DNA from: Saprospiraceae bacterium
GTDB taxonomy: Bacteria > Bacteroidota > Bacteroidia > Chitinophagales > Saprospiraceae
Assembly (NCBI GenBank): GCA_016711125.1
Contig: JADJTQ010000007.1
Location: 62,001 to 126,000 of the forward strand
DNA: 64,000 nt
Direction: 5' to 3'
The notes beneath the pieces are model-generated. The model ran no database searches. It saw only the letters and a list, made by a program, of their open reading frames with translations, and was not told the DNA's origin. Both the position numbers and the translations under genes were made by a program. Positions 20,672-30,368 of the stretch are shown one piece after another; the stretch's first letter is position 1, and every line of letters begins with the position of its first letter.

Positions 20672-20706
20672 AAAAATGCCTGCAATCCGAAAATCGCAGG
20701 CATTTT
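20672..20706 (-). terminator. Intrinsic terminator after the coiled-coil gene
   Basis: On the minus strand an 11-base perfect stem (AAAATGCCTGC / GCAGGCATTTT) with a 12-base loop runs into a T5 tract. It lies about 47 bases after the 20753-21733 gene stops. Confidence 0.8.
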
Positions 20707-20752
20707 GAAATTTTTTAGGCTATATCCCGGCAGGCTTTTCACCTGCAATGAT

Positions 20753-21733
20753 TTAATTTAATTTAAAAGTTGACTTGCCGGCGAGGTACCCCTTATTGTA
20801 AACCTCAACAGCATATAGTCCTTTCTCCATCTCATTATCTGATTGCCAACTAAGGCAGCTCATCGCATCGGTACCGGTGTACATCAATTCTTTTGATTTG
20901 GTAAATGCTACTTCATCGCCAGATTCGACATTAGTGATGATTCCGCTTCCAAGGTTCTCTACCTGTATCGTTTCTCCCTTAGGGTTAATGATACGTATGT
21001 AAAACTCCTCGTTACCAGGATCTGAAACGGCATTCTCATTGGCTTTGAAACAGATTTTCAGGAGATCCACATTTTTTGCAGCTCCCTTTTTTACCTCTTT
21101 GCCACTGCCTTTGAGTTTGTAACCCTGCACATCAATATCAGTTACATTAATCACGGATGCCCTGGTTACCTTTTTTGAGAGCATGTTTTTTTCTTCGGTC
21201 AATCCATCTTTTTCTTCAATCAAAGCGGCTTTGACGGTCAGGAGCTCATCATTCATCTGTCGCTGAGTGGTGACCTCATCAGTAAGGATTTCCTTTTCCT
21301 GATTCAGTTGTTGATTATTTGCAGCCAACATTAGGTTTTCCTCCCTTAATTTAGTCAGTTCGGCCAGAGCTGAACCAGCTTGCTCTTTCAGCATCTTGAT
21401 TTCTTCACGTGCAGCTGCAAGATTTCTGCTAGAAGAAAGTAAGCCAGTGATTTGATCCTTTTGCTTCTTAAGCTCTTCTTTCTGAGTCTCAATCATGGCA
21501 TTGAGCTCAGTATTGTCTCCTCTCAATTCTTCCAGATCGGCAAGTGCTTCATAGTATTCCTTGTCAAGCTCAGCTTTTACTTGAGCTGCTTCGTCGATTT
21601 CCAGTTTGTGCTTTTCGATCAGCTTGTCCTGTTGGCTGTTGTTGTAATACAACCATCCAATGATACCCAAGAGTGCGAGAATCGTGATCGAGGCAACGGC
21701 AATCAATTGGGTCTGCGAATTTTTTTGACTCAT
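20753..21733 (-). CDS. Membrane-anchored coiled-coil protein, unknown function
   Basis: 326 residues. One transmembrane helix near the N-terminus (about residues 11-29, ILALLGIIGWLYY), then a coiled coil of roughly 160 residues rich in Glu, Lys, Leu and Gln, then a beta-rich C-terminal domain (about 205-326) containing DLLKICFKANENAV, EFYIRIINPKGE and GLYAVEVYNKG. Such proteins are widespread in Bacteroidota, but I know no demonstrated function. The C-terminal domain faces the periplasm if the short N-terminus is cytoplasmic. Single transcription unit with its own terminator. Confidence 0.75.
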   Translation of the reverse strand: MSQKNSQTQLIAVASITILALLGIIGWLYYNNSQQDKLIEKHKLEIDEAAQVKAELDKEYYEALADLEELRGDNTELNAMIETQKEELKKQKDQITGLLSSSRNLAAAREEIKMLKEQAGSALAELTKLREENLMLAANNQQLNQEKEILTDEVTTQRQMNDELLTVKAALIEEKDGLTEEKNMLSKKVTRASVINVTDIDVQGYKLKGSGKEVKKGAAKNVDLLKICFKANENAVSDPGNEEFYIRIINPKGETIQVENLGSGIITNVESGDEVAFTKSKELMYTGTDAMSCLSWQSDNEMEKGLYAVEVYNKGYLAGKSTFKLN

Positions 21734-21851
21734 TTTGATTCAATTTTGAAATTTAAGTTATAAATAAGGCTTTGCTAATAAACGCGAACGTCTGTTTTTG
21801 ATTGTAAATTGTTCCTGATTTTTTAACCATATCCGCTAAAGTCTAAAGGTA

Positions 21852-22592
21852 ATGTTAGAAAGTATACAAATTCATAATGTATTATTTATTGATTTAGAAA
21901 CGGTTAGCATTACTGCACATTATGATGGGCTTCCTCGAAGATTGCAGGACCATTGGAGTAAGAAGGCTCAGTACATCGATAGGACAGCCAGTGACACTAC
22001 GATTGACCCGCTTACCGCAGCCAAACTCTATGAGGAAAAGGCCGCCATTTATGCAGAATTCGGCAAAATCGTCTGTATCTCAATCGGTTATTTGCACCGC
22101 ACTTCTCTTGAATTTCGTATGAAATCATTTTGTGGGGATGATGAAAAAGGGCTACTTCAAGAATTTGTCGATCTGGTGACCAGGTATTTTTATGACCCGG
22201 ATGAACATCTGATATGCGGACATAATATCCGGGAATTTGATATTCCTTACCTGTGTCGACGCCTGGTCGTCCATGGCCTAGATATGCCTAATATATTAAG
22301 CCTTTCCGGAAAAAAACCATGGGAAACTATGCATCTGATCGATACGATGCAGTTGTGGAAATTTGGTGATTTCAAGAACTACACTTCTTTAGATCTCCTG
22401 GCAGCTGTACTTGGTATCGAAACACCCAAGGACGACATTGATGGTAGTATGGTGGGTCAGGTATACTGGCAAGAGAAAGATTTGGACCGGATCGCACGAT
22501 ACTGTGAAAAAGACATAGTTACAGTGGCACAAGTGCTTTTAAGAATGAAGGGAGCTGACCTTATACCGGCTGATAAGGTAGTATCAGTTTGA
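21852..22592 (+). CDS. PolB-like 3'-5' exonuclease (DEDDy)
   Basis: 246 residues with the three exonuclease motifs of the DEDDy group: FIDLETVS near the N-terminus, GHNIREFDIPYL in the middle, and RYCEKDIVTV near the end (Tyr and Asp). The family is described as predicted 3'-5' exonucleases related to the DNA polymerase B proofreading domain; DNA repair or RNA trimming are both possible. No polymerase domain is attached. Start ATG at 21852 is preceded by AAGGTA. Confidence 0.8.
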   Translation: MLESIQIHNVLFIDLETVSITAHYDGLPRRLQDHWSKKAQYIDRTASDTTIDPLTAAKLYEEKAAIYAEFGKIVCISIGYLHRTSLEFRMKSFCGDDEKGLLQEFVDLVTRYFYDPDEHLICGHNIREFDIPYLCRRLVVHGLDMPNILSLSGKKPWETMHLIDTMQLWKFGDFKNYTSLDLLAAVLGIETPKDDIDGSMVGQVYWQEKDLDRIARYCEKDIVTVAQVLLRMKGADLIPADKVVSV

Positions 22593-22650
22593 CATAATTC
22601 CACCCTCTGTTCACACATTCCATTAATCCGAGGTTCTATATCTTTGCCGA

Positions 22651-23322
22651 ATGAAACATCTTATTGCACCTTCTTTACTGGCAGCTGATTTTACTAATTT
22701 GGCTGAGGCGGTCGATCTGATCAATCGTAGCATGGCCGATTGGCTGCACATTGATGTAATGGATGGGGTATTTGTACCCAATATATCTTATGGCTTTTCG
22801 GTCATAGAGCCCATTGCTCCACGAAGTCAGAAGCCTTTGGATGTGCATTTGATGATCGTGAATCCAGAAAAATATATCGAGCGATTTAGAGCGGCGGGTG
22901 CGGCTAATATTACCGTGCACCTTGAAGCCTGCCCTCATTTACACAGCACCATTCAGCAGATAAAAAACACAGGTGCCAGGGCCGGTGTAGCGCTAAATCC
23001 GCACACGCCAGTCAGCATGGTTGAGGATGTTTTGGAAGATCTTGATCTGGTGTTGGTGATGTCAGTTAATCCGGGTTTTGGAGGACAAAAGTTTATTTAT
23101 CGAACCCTTCATAAAGTCCAGCAATTGAGGGAACAGATTGTCACCAGAAACCTATCGACATTGATCGAAGTTGATGGTGGAATTGGTTTGCAGAACGCCG
23201 AATCAATACTGAAGGCCGGGGCTGACGTCCTGGTAGCAGGAAGCTCAGTTTTTAAGACTGATCAGCCCATCGAAACAATCAAGCGTTTGAAATTAATAGG
23301 CTTTGATACCATTTTGGTTTAG
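22651..23322 (+). CDS. rpe: Ribulose-phosphate 3-epimerase
   Basis: 223 residues, full length. Interconverts ribulose 5-phosphate and xylulose 5-phosphate in the pentose phosphate pathway. TIM-barrel motifs: APSLLAADF, HIDVMDGVFVPN (metal and acid residues), VHLMIVNPEKYI, VMSVNPGFGGQKFI and EVDGGIGLQN. A TATCTTTG element at 22639-22646 lies only four bases before the ATG, which would give a very short or absent leader. Confidence 0.95.
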   Translation: MKHLIAPSLLAADFTNLAEAVDLINRSMADWLHIDVMDGVFVPNISYGFSVIEPIAPRSQKPLDVHLMIVNPEKYIERFRAAGAANITVHLEACPHLHSTIQQIKNTGARAGVALNPHTPVSMVEDVLEDLDLVLVMSVNPGFGGQKFIYRTLHKVQQLREQIVTRNLSTLIEVDGGIGLQNAESILKAGADVLVAGSSVFKTDQPIETIKRLKLIGFDTILV

Positions 23323-23353
23323 TACACGTTACAAAAAAATCTAAATCGTCTTC

Positions 23354-25882
23354 ATGCGATATACGACTACGCTTTTTTTATTTCTTTTCTGTTCTTATCA
23401 GCAACTGGTTGCCCAACATGCGACCGTCATCGGCAATATTATCGATGCAGTCACAGAGTTGCCCATTGAGGTGGTGACGGTTTATGTCGATGGTACAAAC
23501 CGGGCGGTAGAATCTGATGGCAACGGCTATTTTCAGATTCATGTTGAAGCAAGTATTTCTAATGTCTTGGTTTTTACCCGATTGGGTTATAAAGTGGTCA
23601 AATTTGAAGTCAAGACTTTACAAGCAGGTGATAATGTACGTCTCGATGTTGAGATGGCACCGACAAATACGGATCTTGAAGTCATCGTGACTGAGAGTAG
23701 AATCCAGGATATTGGTATGGTGAAGGAAGATATGGAAGAACTTAAACTTTTACCTACAACAACCGGAAATCTGGAATCCGTTTTACCCCACATTGCGCTG
23801 GGCACCAGTGGGGGTACTGGAGGTGAGTTAAGTTCTCAATATAATGTGCGAGGAGGCAATTATGATGAAAATCTGGTTTATGTAAATGATTTTGAAATTT
23901 ATCGGCCTCAACTCATCCGGGCAGGCCAACAAGAAGGGCTTTCCTTTCCGAATATAGACCTTATCCGCAGTCTCTCTTTCTCATCAGGAGGTTTTCAAGC
24001 AAAGTATGGTGATAAACTTTCATCAGTCCTGGACATAAAATATAAGCGCCCTGACTCAACGGCTGCCTCAATTGGCTTGAGCCTATTGGGAGGTTCAGCT
24101 CATCTTGAAGGGAGTAAATCGCTGGGAAAGGACGAGTACCGAAAATTCAGATATCTGGTGGGTGCCCGTTACAAAACTAATGCCTATCTATTGGGATCTT
24201 TGGACACTAAAGGTGAGTATATCCCCAACTTCCTCGATGTTCAAGGGTACTTTACTTTCGACTTTAGCCGCGATCTTCAATTAGGGATTTTAGGCAATTT
24301 TAATCAGAGTATTTACAAGTTTCGGCCGTCATCTCGGTCTACTGCATTAGGGTTGATTGATTTTGCTCTTCAGCTTACCTCCGAATTTGAAGGAGCTGAA
24401 CTGGATGACTTCACAACCGGGCTGGGAGGTGTTTCGCTTACTTACCTTCCGGATCGAAAGCGAAATCCTTTCTTTTTGAAGATTTTGGCATCGGTGTATG
24501 GAGCTGAAGAAAGCGAAAAATTTGATATCCTCGGGTACTACAGATTGAGTCAGATAGAAACCTCATTGGGTAGCGACAATGCTGGCGAAGAGGTCTTTGT
24601 ATTGGGTACCGGAATTCAACACCTTTATACTCGGAATTTTCTGCAATCAACCGTAACCAATATTGAACATCGTGGGGGCTACGAGATCCAGTTGGTCAAC
24701 GATATGGATCTGTCTAAAAGTCACTTTATTGAATGGAGCCTGAAGTATCAGCAAGAAGATATTTTTGACCGGATCAATGAATGGGAACGATTAGATTCGG
24801 CCGGTTATTCGCTTAGCTTTAATGAGCAGGTTGTGGAAGTCAAGAATGTGCTAAAAACCAGAAACGAGTTGAATTCCGGCCGTACGGCAGCGTTCCTGCA
24901 AAACACTTTTACTTACTTAAAACCTGGAGAGCGCGAGGTAAAACTGACAGCCGGTATAAGGGCTTCATATTGGGATCTCAACCAGGAAACAATTATCTCT
25001 CCCCGAGCCCAGGTTCTTTATAAACCGTTAAGTTGGAACCGGGATATTTCCTTTAAACTGGCTTCGGGTTATTACGCGCAATCACCTTTTTATCGTGAGC
25101 TGAGAAGACCGGACGGCACCATTAATCGCGATCTGAAGTCTCAGAAGTCACTACATATAGTAGGAGGTATGACCCTTGATTTCACCTCAAAAAATCGCCG
25201 TACAACTAAATTCAGGATGATTACGGAAGCGTACTACAAGCGTCTTTGGGATTTAGTTTCATACGAGATCGATAACGTACGCATCAGGTACTCAGGTGAG
25301 AATGATGCAGAAGGGTATGTGATGGGTATTGATATGCGACTAAATGGGGAATTTGTGAAAGGAGCAGAATCATGGGTTAATCTCTCTTTTTTACGGGCCA
25401 GAGAGGCGATTGACGGGGTGCAACATATCCGGATTTCTGAAGGTGGTGAAGACCGACAGGAGGTTACCTATGTACCCAGACCTGCCGATCAATTCATGAC
25501 GTTGTCCGTTTTTTTTCAAGACCATTTGCGCAGGAATGAGAACCTGAAAATGCATTTTAACTTTACTTTCGGAAGCGGCCTTCCATTTGGAGTGCCGGAC
25601 AATAATACCATTATTCGAAATCCTTTCCGATTTAAAGAATACCACCGGGTCGATATTGGGTTTTCAGCCTTGCTTTACAATCAGAGTTGGGCACAAAAGC
25701 GACCCAACCATTTTTTGGGATTTACAAAAAACACCTGGCTAAGCGTCGAAGTTTTTAATTTGCTTCAAGTAGCCAATGTAGCATCCAATACCTGGATCAA
25801 ATCGATCTACAATGTGCAGTATGCGGTGAAGAACTTCCTTACTTCCAGAAGAGTCAATGTGCGATTGAAAGTAGACTTTTGA
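23354..25882 (+). CDS. TonB-dependent outer membrane receptor
   Basis: 842 residues. A signal peptide (MRYTTTLFLFLFCSYQQLVA), then a carboxypeptidase-regulatory-like beta-sandwich (about 24-105, ATVIGNIIDAVTELPIEVV), then the plug domain (about 115-230) with QYNVRGGNYDENLVYVNDFE and SFSSGGFQAKYGDKLSSVLD, and a 22-strand-type barrel ending in RVNVRLKVDF with the terminal Phe typical of outer membrane proteins. No SusD partner is adjacent, so a SusC role is not supported; the substrate is unknown. Frame intact over its full length. Confidence 0.9.
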   Translation: MRYTTTLFLFLFCSYQQLVAQHATVIGNIIDAVTELPIEVVTVYVDGTNRAVESDGNGYFQIHVEASISNVLVFTRLGYKVVKFEVKTLQAGDNVRLDVEMAPTNTDLEVIVTESRIQDIGMVKEDMEELKLLPTTTGNLESVLPHIALGTSGGTGGELSSQYNVRGGNYDENLVYVNDFEIYRPQLIRAGQQEGLSFPNIDLIRSLSFSSGGFQAKYGDKLSSVLDIKYKRPDSTAASIGLSLLGGSAHLEGSKSLGKDEYRKFRYLVGARYKTNAYLLGSLDTKGEYIPNFLDVQGYFTFDFSRDLQLGILGNFNQSIYKFRPSSRSTALGLIDFALQLTSEFEGAELDDFTTGLGGVSLTYLPDRKRNPFFLKILASVYGAEESEKFDILGYYRLSQIETSLGSDNAGEEVFVLGTGIQHLYTRNFLQSTVTNIEHRGGYEIQLVNDMDLSKSHFIEWSLKYQQEDIFDRINEWERLDSAGYSLSFNEQVVEVKNVLKTRNELNSGRTAAFLQNTFTYLKPGEREVKLTAGIRASYWDLNQETIISPRAQVLYKPLSWNRDISFKLASGYYAQSPFYRELRRPDGTINRDLKSQKSLHIVGGMTLDFTSKNRRTTKFRMITEAYYKRLWDLVSYEIDNVRIRYSGENDAEGYVMGIDMRLNGEFVKGAESWVNLSFLRAREAIDGVQHIRISEGGEDRQEVTYVPRPADQFMTLSVFFQDHLRRNENLKMHFNFTFGSGLPFGVPDNNTIIRNPFRFKEYHRVDIGFSALLYNQSWAQKRPNHFLGFTKNTWLSVEVFNLLQVANVASNTWIKSIYNVQYAVKNFLTSRRVNVRLKVDF

Positions 25883-25914
25883 AGAAAGGATCGACATCCA
25901 ACATCGGACATCGG

Positions 25915-26370
25915 AAATCGGTCTTCAGTCTTCAGTCTTCAGTCTTAAGTCTTCCGACACCCGACATTCGACATTCGACACCCGACATTCGACACCCGAC
26001 ACCCGACACCCGACATTCGACATTCGACACCCGACACCCGACACCCGACACCCGACACCCGACATTCGACATTCGACACCCGACACCCGACACCCGACAC
26101 CCGACACCCGACACCCGACACCCCGACACCCGACACCCGACACCCGACACCCGACACCCGACACCCGACACCCGACACCCGACACCCGACACCCGACACC
26201 CGACACCCGACACCCGACACTCCGACACCCGACACCCGACACCCGACACCCGACACCCGACACCCGACACCCGACACCCGACACCCGACACCTGACACCC
26301 GACACCCGACACCCGACACCCGACACCCGACACCCGACATTCGACACCCGACACCCGACACCCGACACCG
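25915..26370. repeat. Heptamer tandem array (CCCGACA)n with flanking CTTCAGT units
   Basis: From about 25954 to 26370 the sequence is nearly pure repetition of the seven-base unit CCCGACA, about 59 units, with interspersed TTCGACA variants concentrated in the first 120 bases and one near 26340. Two single-base length changes (CCCCGACA near 26121 and CTCCGACA near 26220) break the phase. Just before it, 25920-25953 carries another heptamer, CTTCAGT, repeated four times. Long open frames across it on both strands are artefacts of the period (21 bases per seven codons). Confidence 0.95.
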
Positions 26371-26429
26371 GTCTTCCACAAATCGAAAAAAGTCTTACGC
26401 TCCTGAGGTGGTTTTCAAAGAAGTTTACT

Positions 26430-26437
26430 TACCTTTG
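26430..26437 (+). promoter_or_regulatory. TAnnTTTG promoter element for rpsP
   Basis: TACCTTTG matches the -7 consensus and lies 74 bases before the rpsP start and about 60 bases after the heptamer array. Confidence 0.45.
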
Positions 26438-26510
26438 CGCACTTTGTTGAAATCCTGGTGTTCGCGTGTCGAATTATTCAGGTATGGTTAAACCAATTAA
26501 ATTTTAAACA

Positions 26511-27172
26511 ATGGCTGTTAAAATCAGACTGCAGCGTAAAGGCCGCAAAAGTTTCCCTTCTATCACATTGTAATTGCTGATTCGCGTTCACCTCGCGATG
26601 GTAAATTTATTGAGAATATTGGAGTTTATAATCCAATGACCAAGCCCGCTACCATTGACCTGGACCGGGATAAGGCTTATGACTGGATGAGTAAAGGTGC
26701 CCAACCTACCGAAACGGTAAGAGCGATTTTACGTTTTAAAGGTGTGCTTTTTCGAAAACATCTTATGGATGGTGTGGCCAAGGGAGCCCATACCGAAGAG
26801 CAAGCAATGGCTAAGTACAATGCCTGGTTGGACGATAAAGAAGCAAAAATCAAAAAACGCCGAGACCACTCTGAGTCGGAAAAAGAGGCTTTCAGAAAGG
26901 CTTTAAGCGGCTCTGTACCAAAAATTGTCATTAAACAAGACAGCCCCGCAGCTGAGGTGGAAGCCAACGAAGATACAGCAGTAGTAGAAACAGAAATCAG
27001 TGTAGAAGCTCCTGCTGTTGAAGAGGCTCCGAAAGCCGAAGAGGCACCGGCTGTTGAAGAGGCTCCGAAAGCCGAAGAGGAACTGGTTGTTGAAGAGGCT
27101 CCGAAAGCCGAAGAGGCACCGGCAATTGAAGATACTCCTGAGGAGGAAGAAAAGCCAGCCGACAAGGCTTAA
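26511..27172 (+). CDS. rpsP: 30S ribosomal protein S16 (bS16) with long acidic C-terminal extension, frameshifted
   Basis: Starts MAVKIRLQRKGRK, the standard bS16 N-terminus. The frame breaks at an A4 run near 26548-26551; A5 restores KKFPFYHIVIADSRSPRDG and then IENIGVYNP, the rest of the S16 fold. About 220 residues in total, against roughly 80-90 for E. coli S16. The extra part after about residue 105 is acidic and repetitive, with four copies of a VEEAPKAEE-like unit. C-terminal extensions of S16 are common in Bacteroidota, but their role is unclear. Followed by its own terminator. Confidence 0.92.
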
Positions 27173-27200
27173 TCCCAATTAGGAGATTGGCTGGCTTTTA
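27150..27200 (+). terminator. Intrinsic terminator overlapping the rpsP 3' end
   Basis: AAAAGCCAGCC (27150-27160) pairs perfectly with GGCTGGCTTTT (27189-27199). The first arm is inside the rpsP coding end, so the hairpin overlaps the stop codon. Confidence 0.7.
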
Positions 27201-27240
27201 ATTATATTAGCCATGCAAATTCATTTTTAAGAAATTATTG

Positions 27241-27272
27241 GACCTAGTAGCCCTTAAATGCGCTACTAGGTT
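27241..27272 (+). other. Hairpin in the leader of the next gene
   Basis: GACCTAGTAGC (27241-27251) pairs with GCTACTAGGTT (27262-27272), 11 base pairs with one G-T. No T tract follows. It lies about 30 bases before the start of the 27304 gene and could be a leader structure. Confidence 0.4.
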
Positions 27273-27303
27273 CATCTTTATATGACCATTGACCACCTAG
27301 ATT

Positions 27304-28685
27304 ATGAAGACTTTACAGAAAGAGTATATCGATAGACTGGAAATCATCAAGGATGCCATACAAGATTCTGATGAACTGGTTGCATACCTCGACGCCGAAG
27401 AAGAGGAAGATTATCTAAAGTTGCAAGAGAAATACGAGCGATACATTAACGAACTTTATGAAGATGTAGCGGCAGCTGATCCACTTGAATTATTTGACCT
27501 TGAAGAAAGATTGATTGATACTGCTTTCGAGGGGCTGTTCTTTCCGCGCCTGCTTGGTTATGCGGTACTCCGGGGAGATCTTAATGAAAGTTTTAAATAT
27601 GTTAGGCCTCAGGAGCACTTCAAAAAGATATTAATAGCCATGATTGATTCTCCATACTTTGATTTGATTAAACAAAGAGTGGGGCAAGCAATTCAGATCG
27701 GGTTTGCACTAAGTAGTGATATCTGGATTACGAACCTTTTCGAGGAAATTGATAATAAAAACGTGAAACAATTTCTTAACGCTCAGAAAATCGATCGATA
27801 TCACATTGATACACATCGAAAATCAGGGTATTTGCGTTTCCAAAAACAATTTCAAACCACCAATTTCCAATCAACTGATTTTCCTGCTACTATAGGTGAG
27901 ATGACGAGTGGCTTCGGGTTACTGAGGAAGTTTCTGGAATACCGGATTAGATCAGGTTCCAATCATAGCAGCTATCATGAAGAACTATTGAAATTGCTTG
28001 AAAACGAGAAACTTCATGGTAAAAATCACGAGCATATTTTATCGCTGGTGATCAATTTTATTTCTTTTGAAGGTAAGCAACAGGATCGTCTCATTGCAGT
28101 CCTCAATAAACTAAGGAAAAATTCTCCGGATCTAGGTACCAGATATTTCGAATTGCTTCATCGTCATCTATTGTCTGACCTACCATATGATCCGACCTGT
28201 GACGCCAGAGTTTATCAATTGCTCGACCATCAGATCAAAGATGATATGCAGGCATATTATGCTTCTTTATCGGTACTTGCCCAAAAGGGTTTCGTACATG
28301 AGGATAGCAAGGAAGCAATTAAACAATTATACGGTCTTTACGATGGATTATCTACTATCAATAATTGTCTGAGGACTTCTATCTTAAAACAATTTATTCA
28401 CGTTCTTAGAAATATTTCTGAAGAAGAATACCTCGACTATTTTGAATTGAATAAAACTTTGTCGCCTATATGGATATATTCGATTTTCAGCAATTTAATC
28501 AATCATTGAAGGAGGAGTCAATCATCTATGTTAAGAAGTTGCTGAGGAAATATACTGACAAACGTGGTCGAGACTATCAGGATGTTAAAAAATTTGTTAT
28601 TCCAACCTTCCAGGATTTAGGGTTTATGAAAGAGAAAGAGGTGATGGAACTGTTTAAAACAAGAAGGAAAAAGAAGGCAGATTAA
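27304..28685 (+). CDS. Uncharacterised helical protein, frameshifted
   Basis: About 460 residues when joined. Almost entirely alpha-helical by composition, with an acidic N-terminal segment (DELVAYLDAEEEEDYLKL) and no signal peptide or membrane helix, so cytoplasmic. The frame breaks near 28451-28460, where A4 to A5 restores ELNKNFVAYMDIFDFQQF, continuing to a lysine-rich end (KTRRKKKAD). Alternatively the last 71 residues could be a separate overlapping gene, but the smooth continuation argues for one. No family recognised. It converges on the response regulator gene. Confidence 0.6.
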
Positions 28686-28690
28686 GGCTT

Positions 28691-29380
28691 CTAAGACGGA
28701 TGATATTCGAATCTATAACCAACTCCCCTGATAGATTTGAAATATTCAGGTTCTTTAGGATTTTTTTCAAAATATTTCCTAAAGGACAAAATGAAATTAT
28801 CAATTGTACGGGTAGAAGGGTATACATCATAGCCCCATACTGACTGCAAGATCTCCTGACGTGAGACCACATCGTTTTTCCGGTCTATCAGGAGTTTTAG
28901 TAACATGGTCTCTTTTTTTGTTAGATTGATTTCTCCCAGATTGGTCTGTGCTGTGTAATTTTTAAAATCAATCGAGTATTTATCAAATTGATAAGTGGTC
29001 AGAGATTCCTCAATGGCTGGAATAGTTCGTTTAAAAACATTTCTAATTCTAAGAAGCAACTCTTCCAGGTGAAACGGCTTGGGTAAGTAATCATCCGCTC
29101 CAAGCCGAAGACCTTGTAGGCGATCTTGCGTAGTATCCTTAGCTGTCAAAAAGATGATAGGGGTTTTGGTGTCTGAAAGTCGGATCTGTTCGCAGACTTT
29201 AAACCCATCAATACCGGGTAGCATAACATCCAGCAAAATTAGATCGAAATGCTGATGGCTGTATATATTCAGTGCTTCTCTACCATCGGCAACCGGCACT
29301 GTTTCATACCCTTCCAGTTCGAGATTCAATTGTATGGTCTCTCTAAGACTTTTCTCATCTTCAACTAATAAAATTCTCAT
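28691..29380 (-). CDS. OmpR-family response regulator
   Basis: 229 residues. Receiver domain (1-115) with the acidic pair DE at residues 7-8, phospho-acceptor Asp in DLILLDVMLPGIDGF (about residue 51), the Thr/Lys motif FLTAKD and PKPFHLEELLLRI; then a winged-helix DNA-binding domain (about 130-229) with VVSRQEILQSVWG and RTIDNFILSFRKY. Its start overlaps the end of the kinase gene by four bases (ATGA), so the pair is translationally coupled. Target genes cannot be inferred beyond possible autoregulation. Confidence 0.93.
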   Translation of the reverse strand: MRILLVEDEKSLRETIQLNLELEGYETVPVADGREALNIYSHQHFDLILLDVMLPGIDGFKVCEQIRLSDTKTPIIFLTAKDTTQDRLQGLRLGADDYLPKPFHLEELLLRIRNVFKRTIPAIEESLTTYQFDKYSIDFKNYTAQTNLGEINLTKKETMLLKLLIDRKNDVVSRQEILQSVWGYDVYPSTRTIDNFILSFRKYFEKNPKEPEYFKSIRGVGYRFEYHPS

Positions 29381-30363
29381 TTCAGGTCATTTGGTAACGT
29401 TATTCTAAATATGCTGCCTTTCGGTTTATTGTCAAATACCTCAATTTTCCCATGATGAAATTCAACCATTTTGTGTACAATAAACAAGCCGATACCCGTG
29501 CCCTGGGTGTTTCGGGTTTCTTCTTGTCCTGACCGATAAAACTGATCAAATATTTTTCTTTTTTCTTCCTCGGCAATACCAGGCCCCTGGTCTCGTATCT
29601 CGATCCTATAGCTTTTTTCTTCTTGAGTGGTTTGTATACTAATTTCGCTTGTTTGGGGACTATATTTTGCTGCATTTTCAATAAGATTGTAAAAGGTAGA
29701 GTGCAAACCAGTTTGATCATATTTACCAATCATATTTGAATCAGAGAATTGCATGGTGATGGTGGTCTTAGGAAATCGCTTTTGAATATCTCCGATTATT
29801 CTTTTTAGAATAACATGAATATCGACTTGCACTAAATTCAACTGATATGACTTTTCCAACCGGGCAGATAGTAACAGATTTTCAATGAGGTCGGACAATC
29901 TACCTGTCTCTTTGAGGGCGTGGTCGAGAAGTTTTTGCTGTTGATCTCTTTGCAAGATCCGCTTTTGGAAAGTCTCGAGTATTAATCCAATCGAGGCCAG
30001 AGGGGATTTTAATTCATGTGTTATCGCCAATAGGAAATTTCGTTTCTGACGAATCGCTTCGATTTCACGAGTATATCCGCGATTGATAAACCAGATACCG
30101 ATCAGCAACGCGATCACAAAAACCGATCCTTCTCCCACAATCATCAGCCTCTGGCCCCTGTGCTTTTTGCTAACTTCCTCCCGCTCTATCGAATAGTCGA
30201 GCCCTGAATTTTGTTCTCTTTCACGGATCAACTCCATGCTGGTCTCAAACAATTGCTTGCTCTGTTTGGTCAGTAAAATGCCCCACCACAACAGGGCAAG
30301 CAACATGTACCCTGCAATGACATGTGACAGTACGCGCAGATTTTTTGTCTGGTAGTTTTCCAA
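29377..30363 (-). CDS. Membrane sensor histidine kinase
   Basis: 328 residues. Two transmembrane helices (about 13-30 and 74-92) bracket a short periplasmic loop of some 40 residues with no recognisable sensor fold. The HisKA domain has the phospho-His in AITHELKSPLASIG; the ATPase domain has the N box YNLIENAAKYSP, G1 IRDQGPGIAEE and G2 TQGTGIGLFIVHKM. Partner of the downstream response regulator. It starts five bases after hemL ends, so heme precursor synthesis and this signalling pair share a transcript. Confidence 0.93.
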   Translation of the reverse strand: MENYQTKNLRVLSHVIAGYMLLALLWWGILLTKQSKQLFETSMELIREREQNSGLDYSIEREEVSKKHRGQRLMIVGEGSVFVIALLIGIWFINRGYTREIEAIRQKRNFLLAITHELKSPLASIGLILETFQKRILQRDQQQKLLDHALKETGRLSDLIENLLLSARLEKSYQLNLVQVDIHVILKRIIGDIQKRFPKTTITMQFSDSNMIGKYDQTGLHSTFYNLIENAAKYSPQTSEISIQTTQEEKSYRIEIRDQGPGIAEEEKRKIFDQFYRSGQEETRNTQGTGIGLFIVHKMVEFHHGKIEVFDNKPKGSIFRITLPNDLK

Positions 30364-30368
30364 TTTAT

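Noticed and set aside
25954..26370. CRISPR array
   Set aside because: The units are seven bases with no spacers, and no cas genes are near.
25879..26381. Four long overlapping frames across the heptamer array coding TPDTRHP- or CRVSGVG-type repeats
   Set aside because: Any frame through a seven-base repeat without stops stays open; phase slips inside the array change frame, and no start or ribosome binding site exists. Non-coding.
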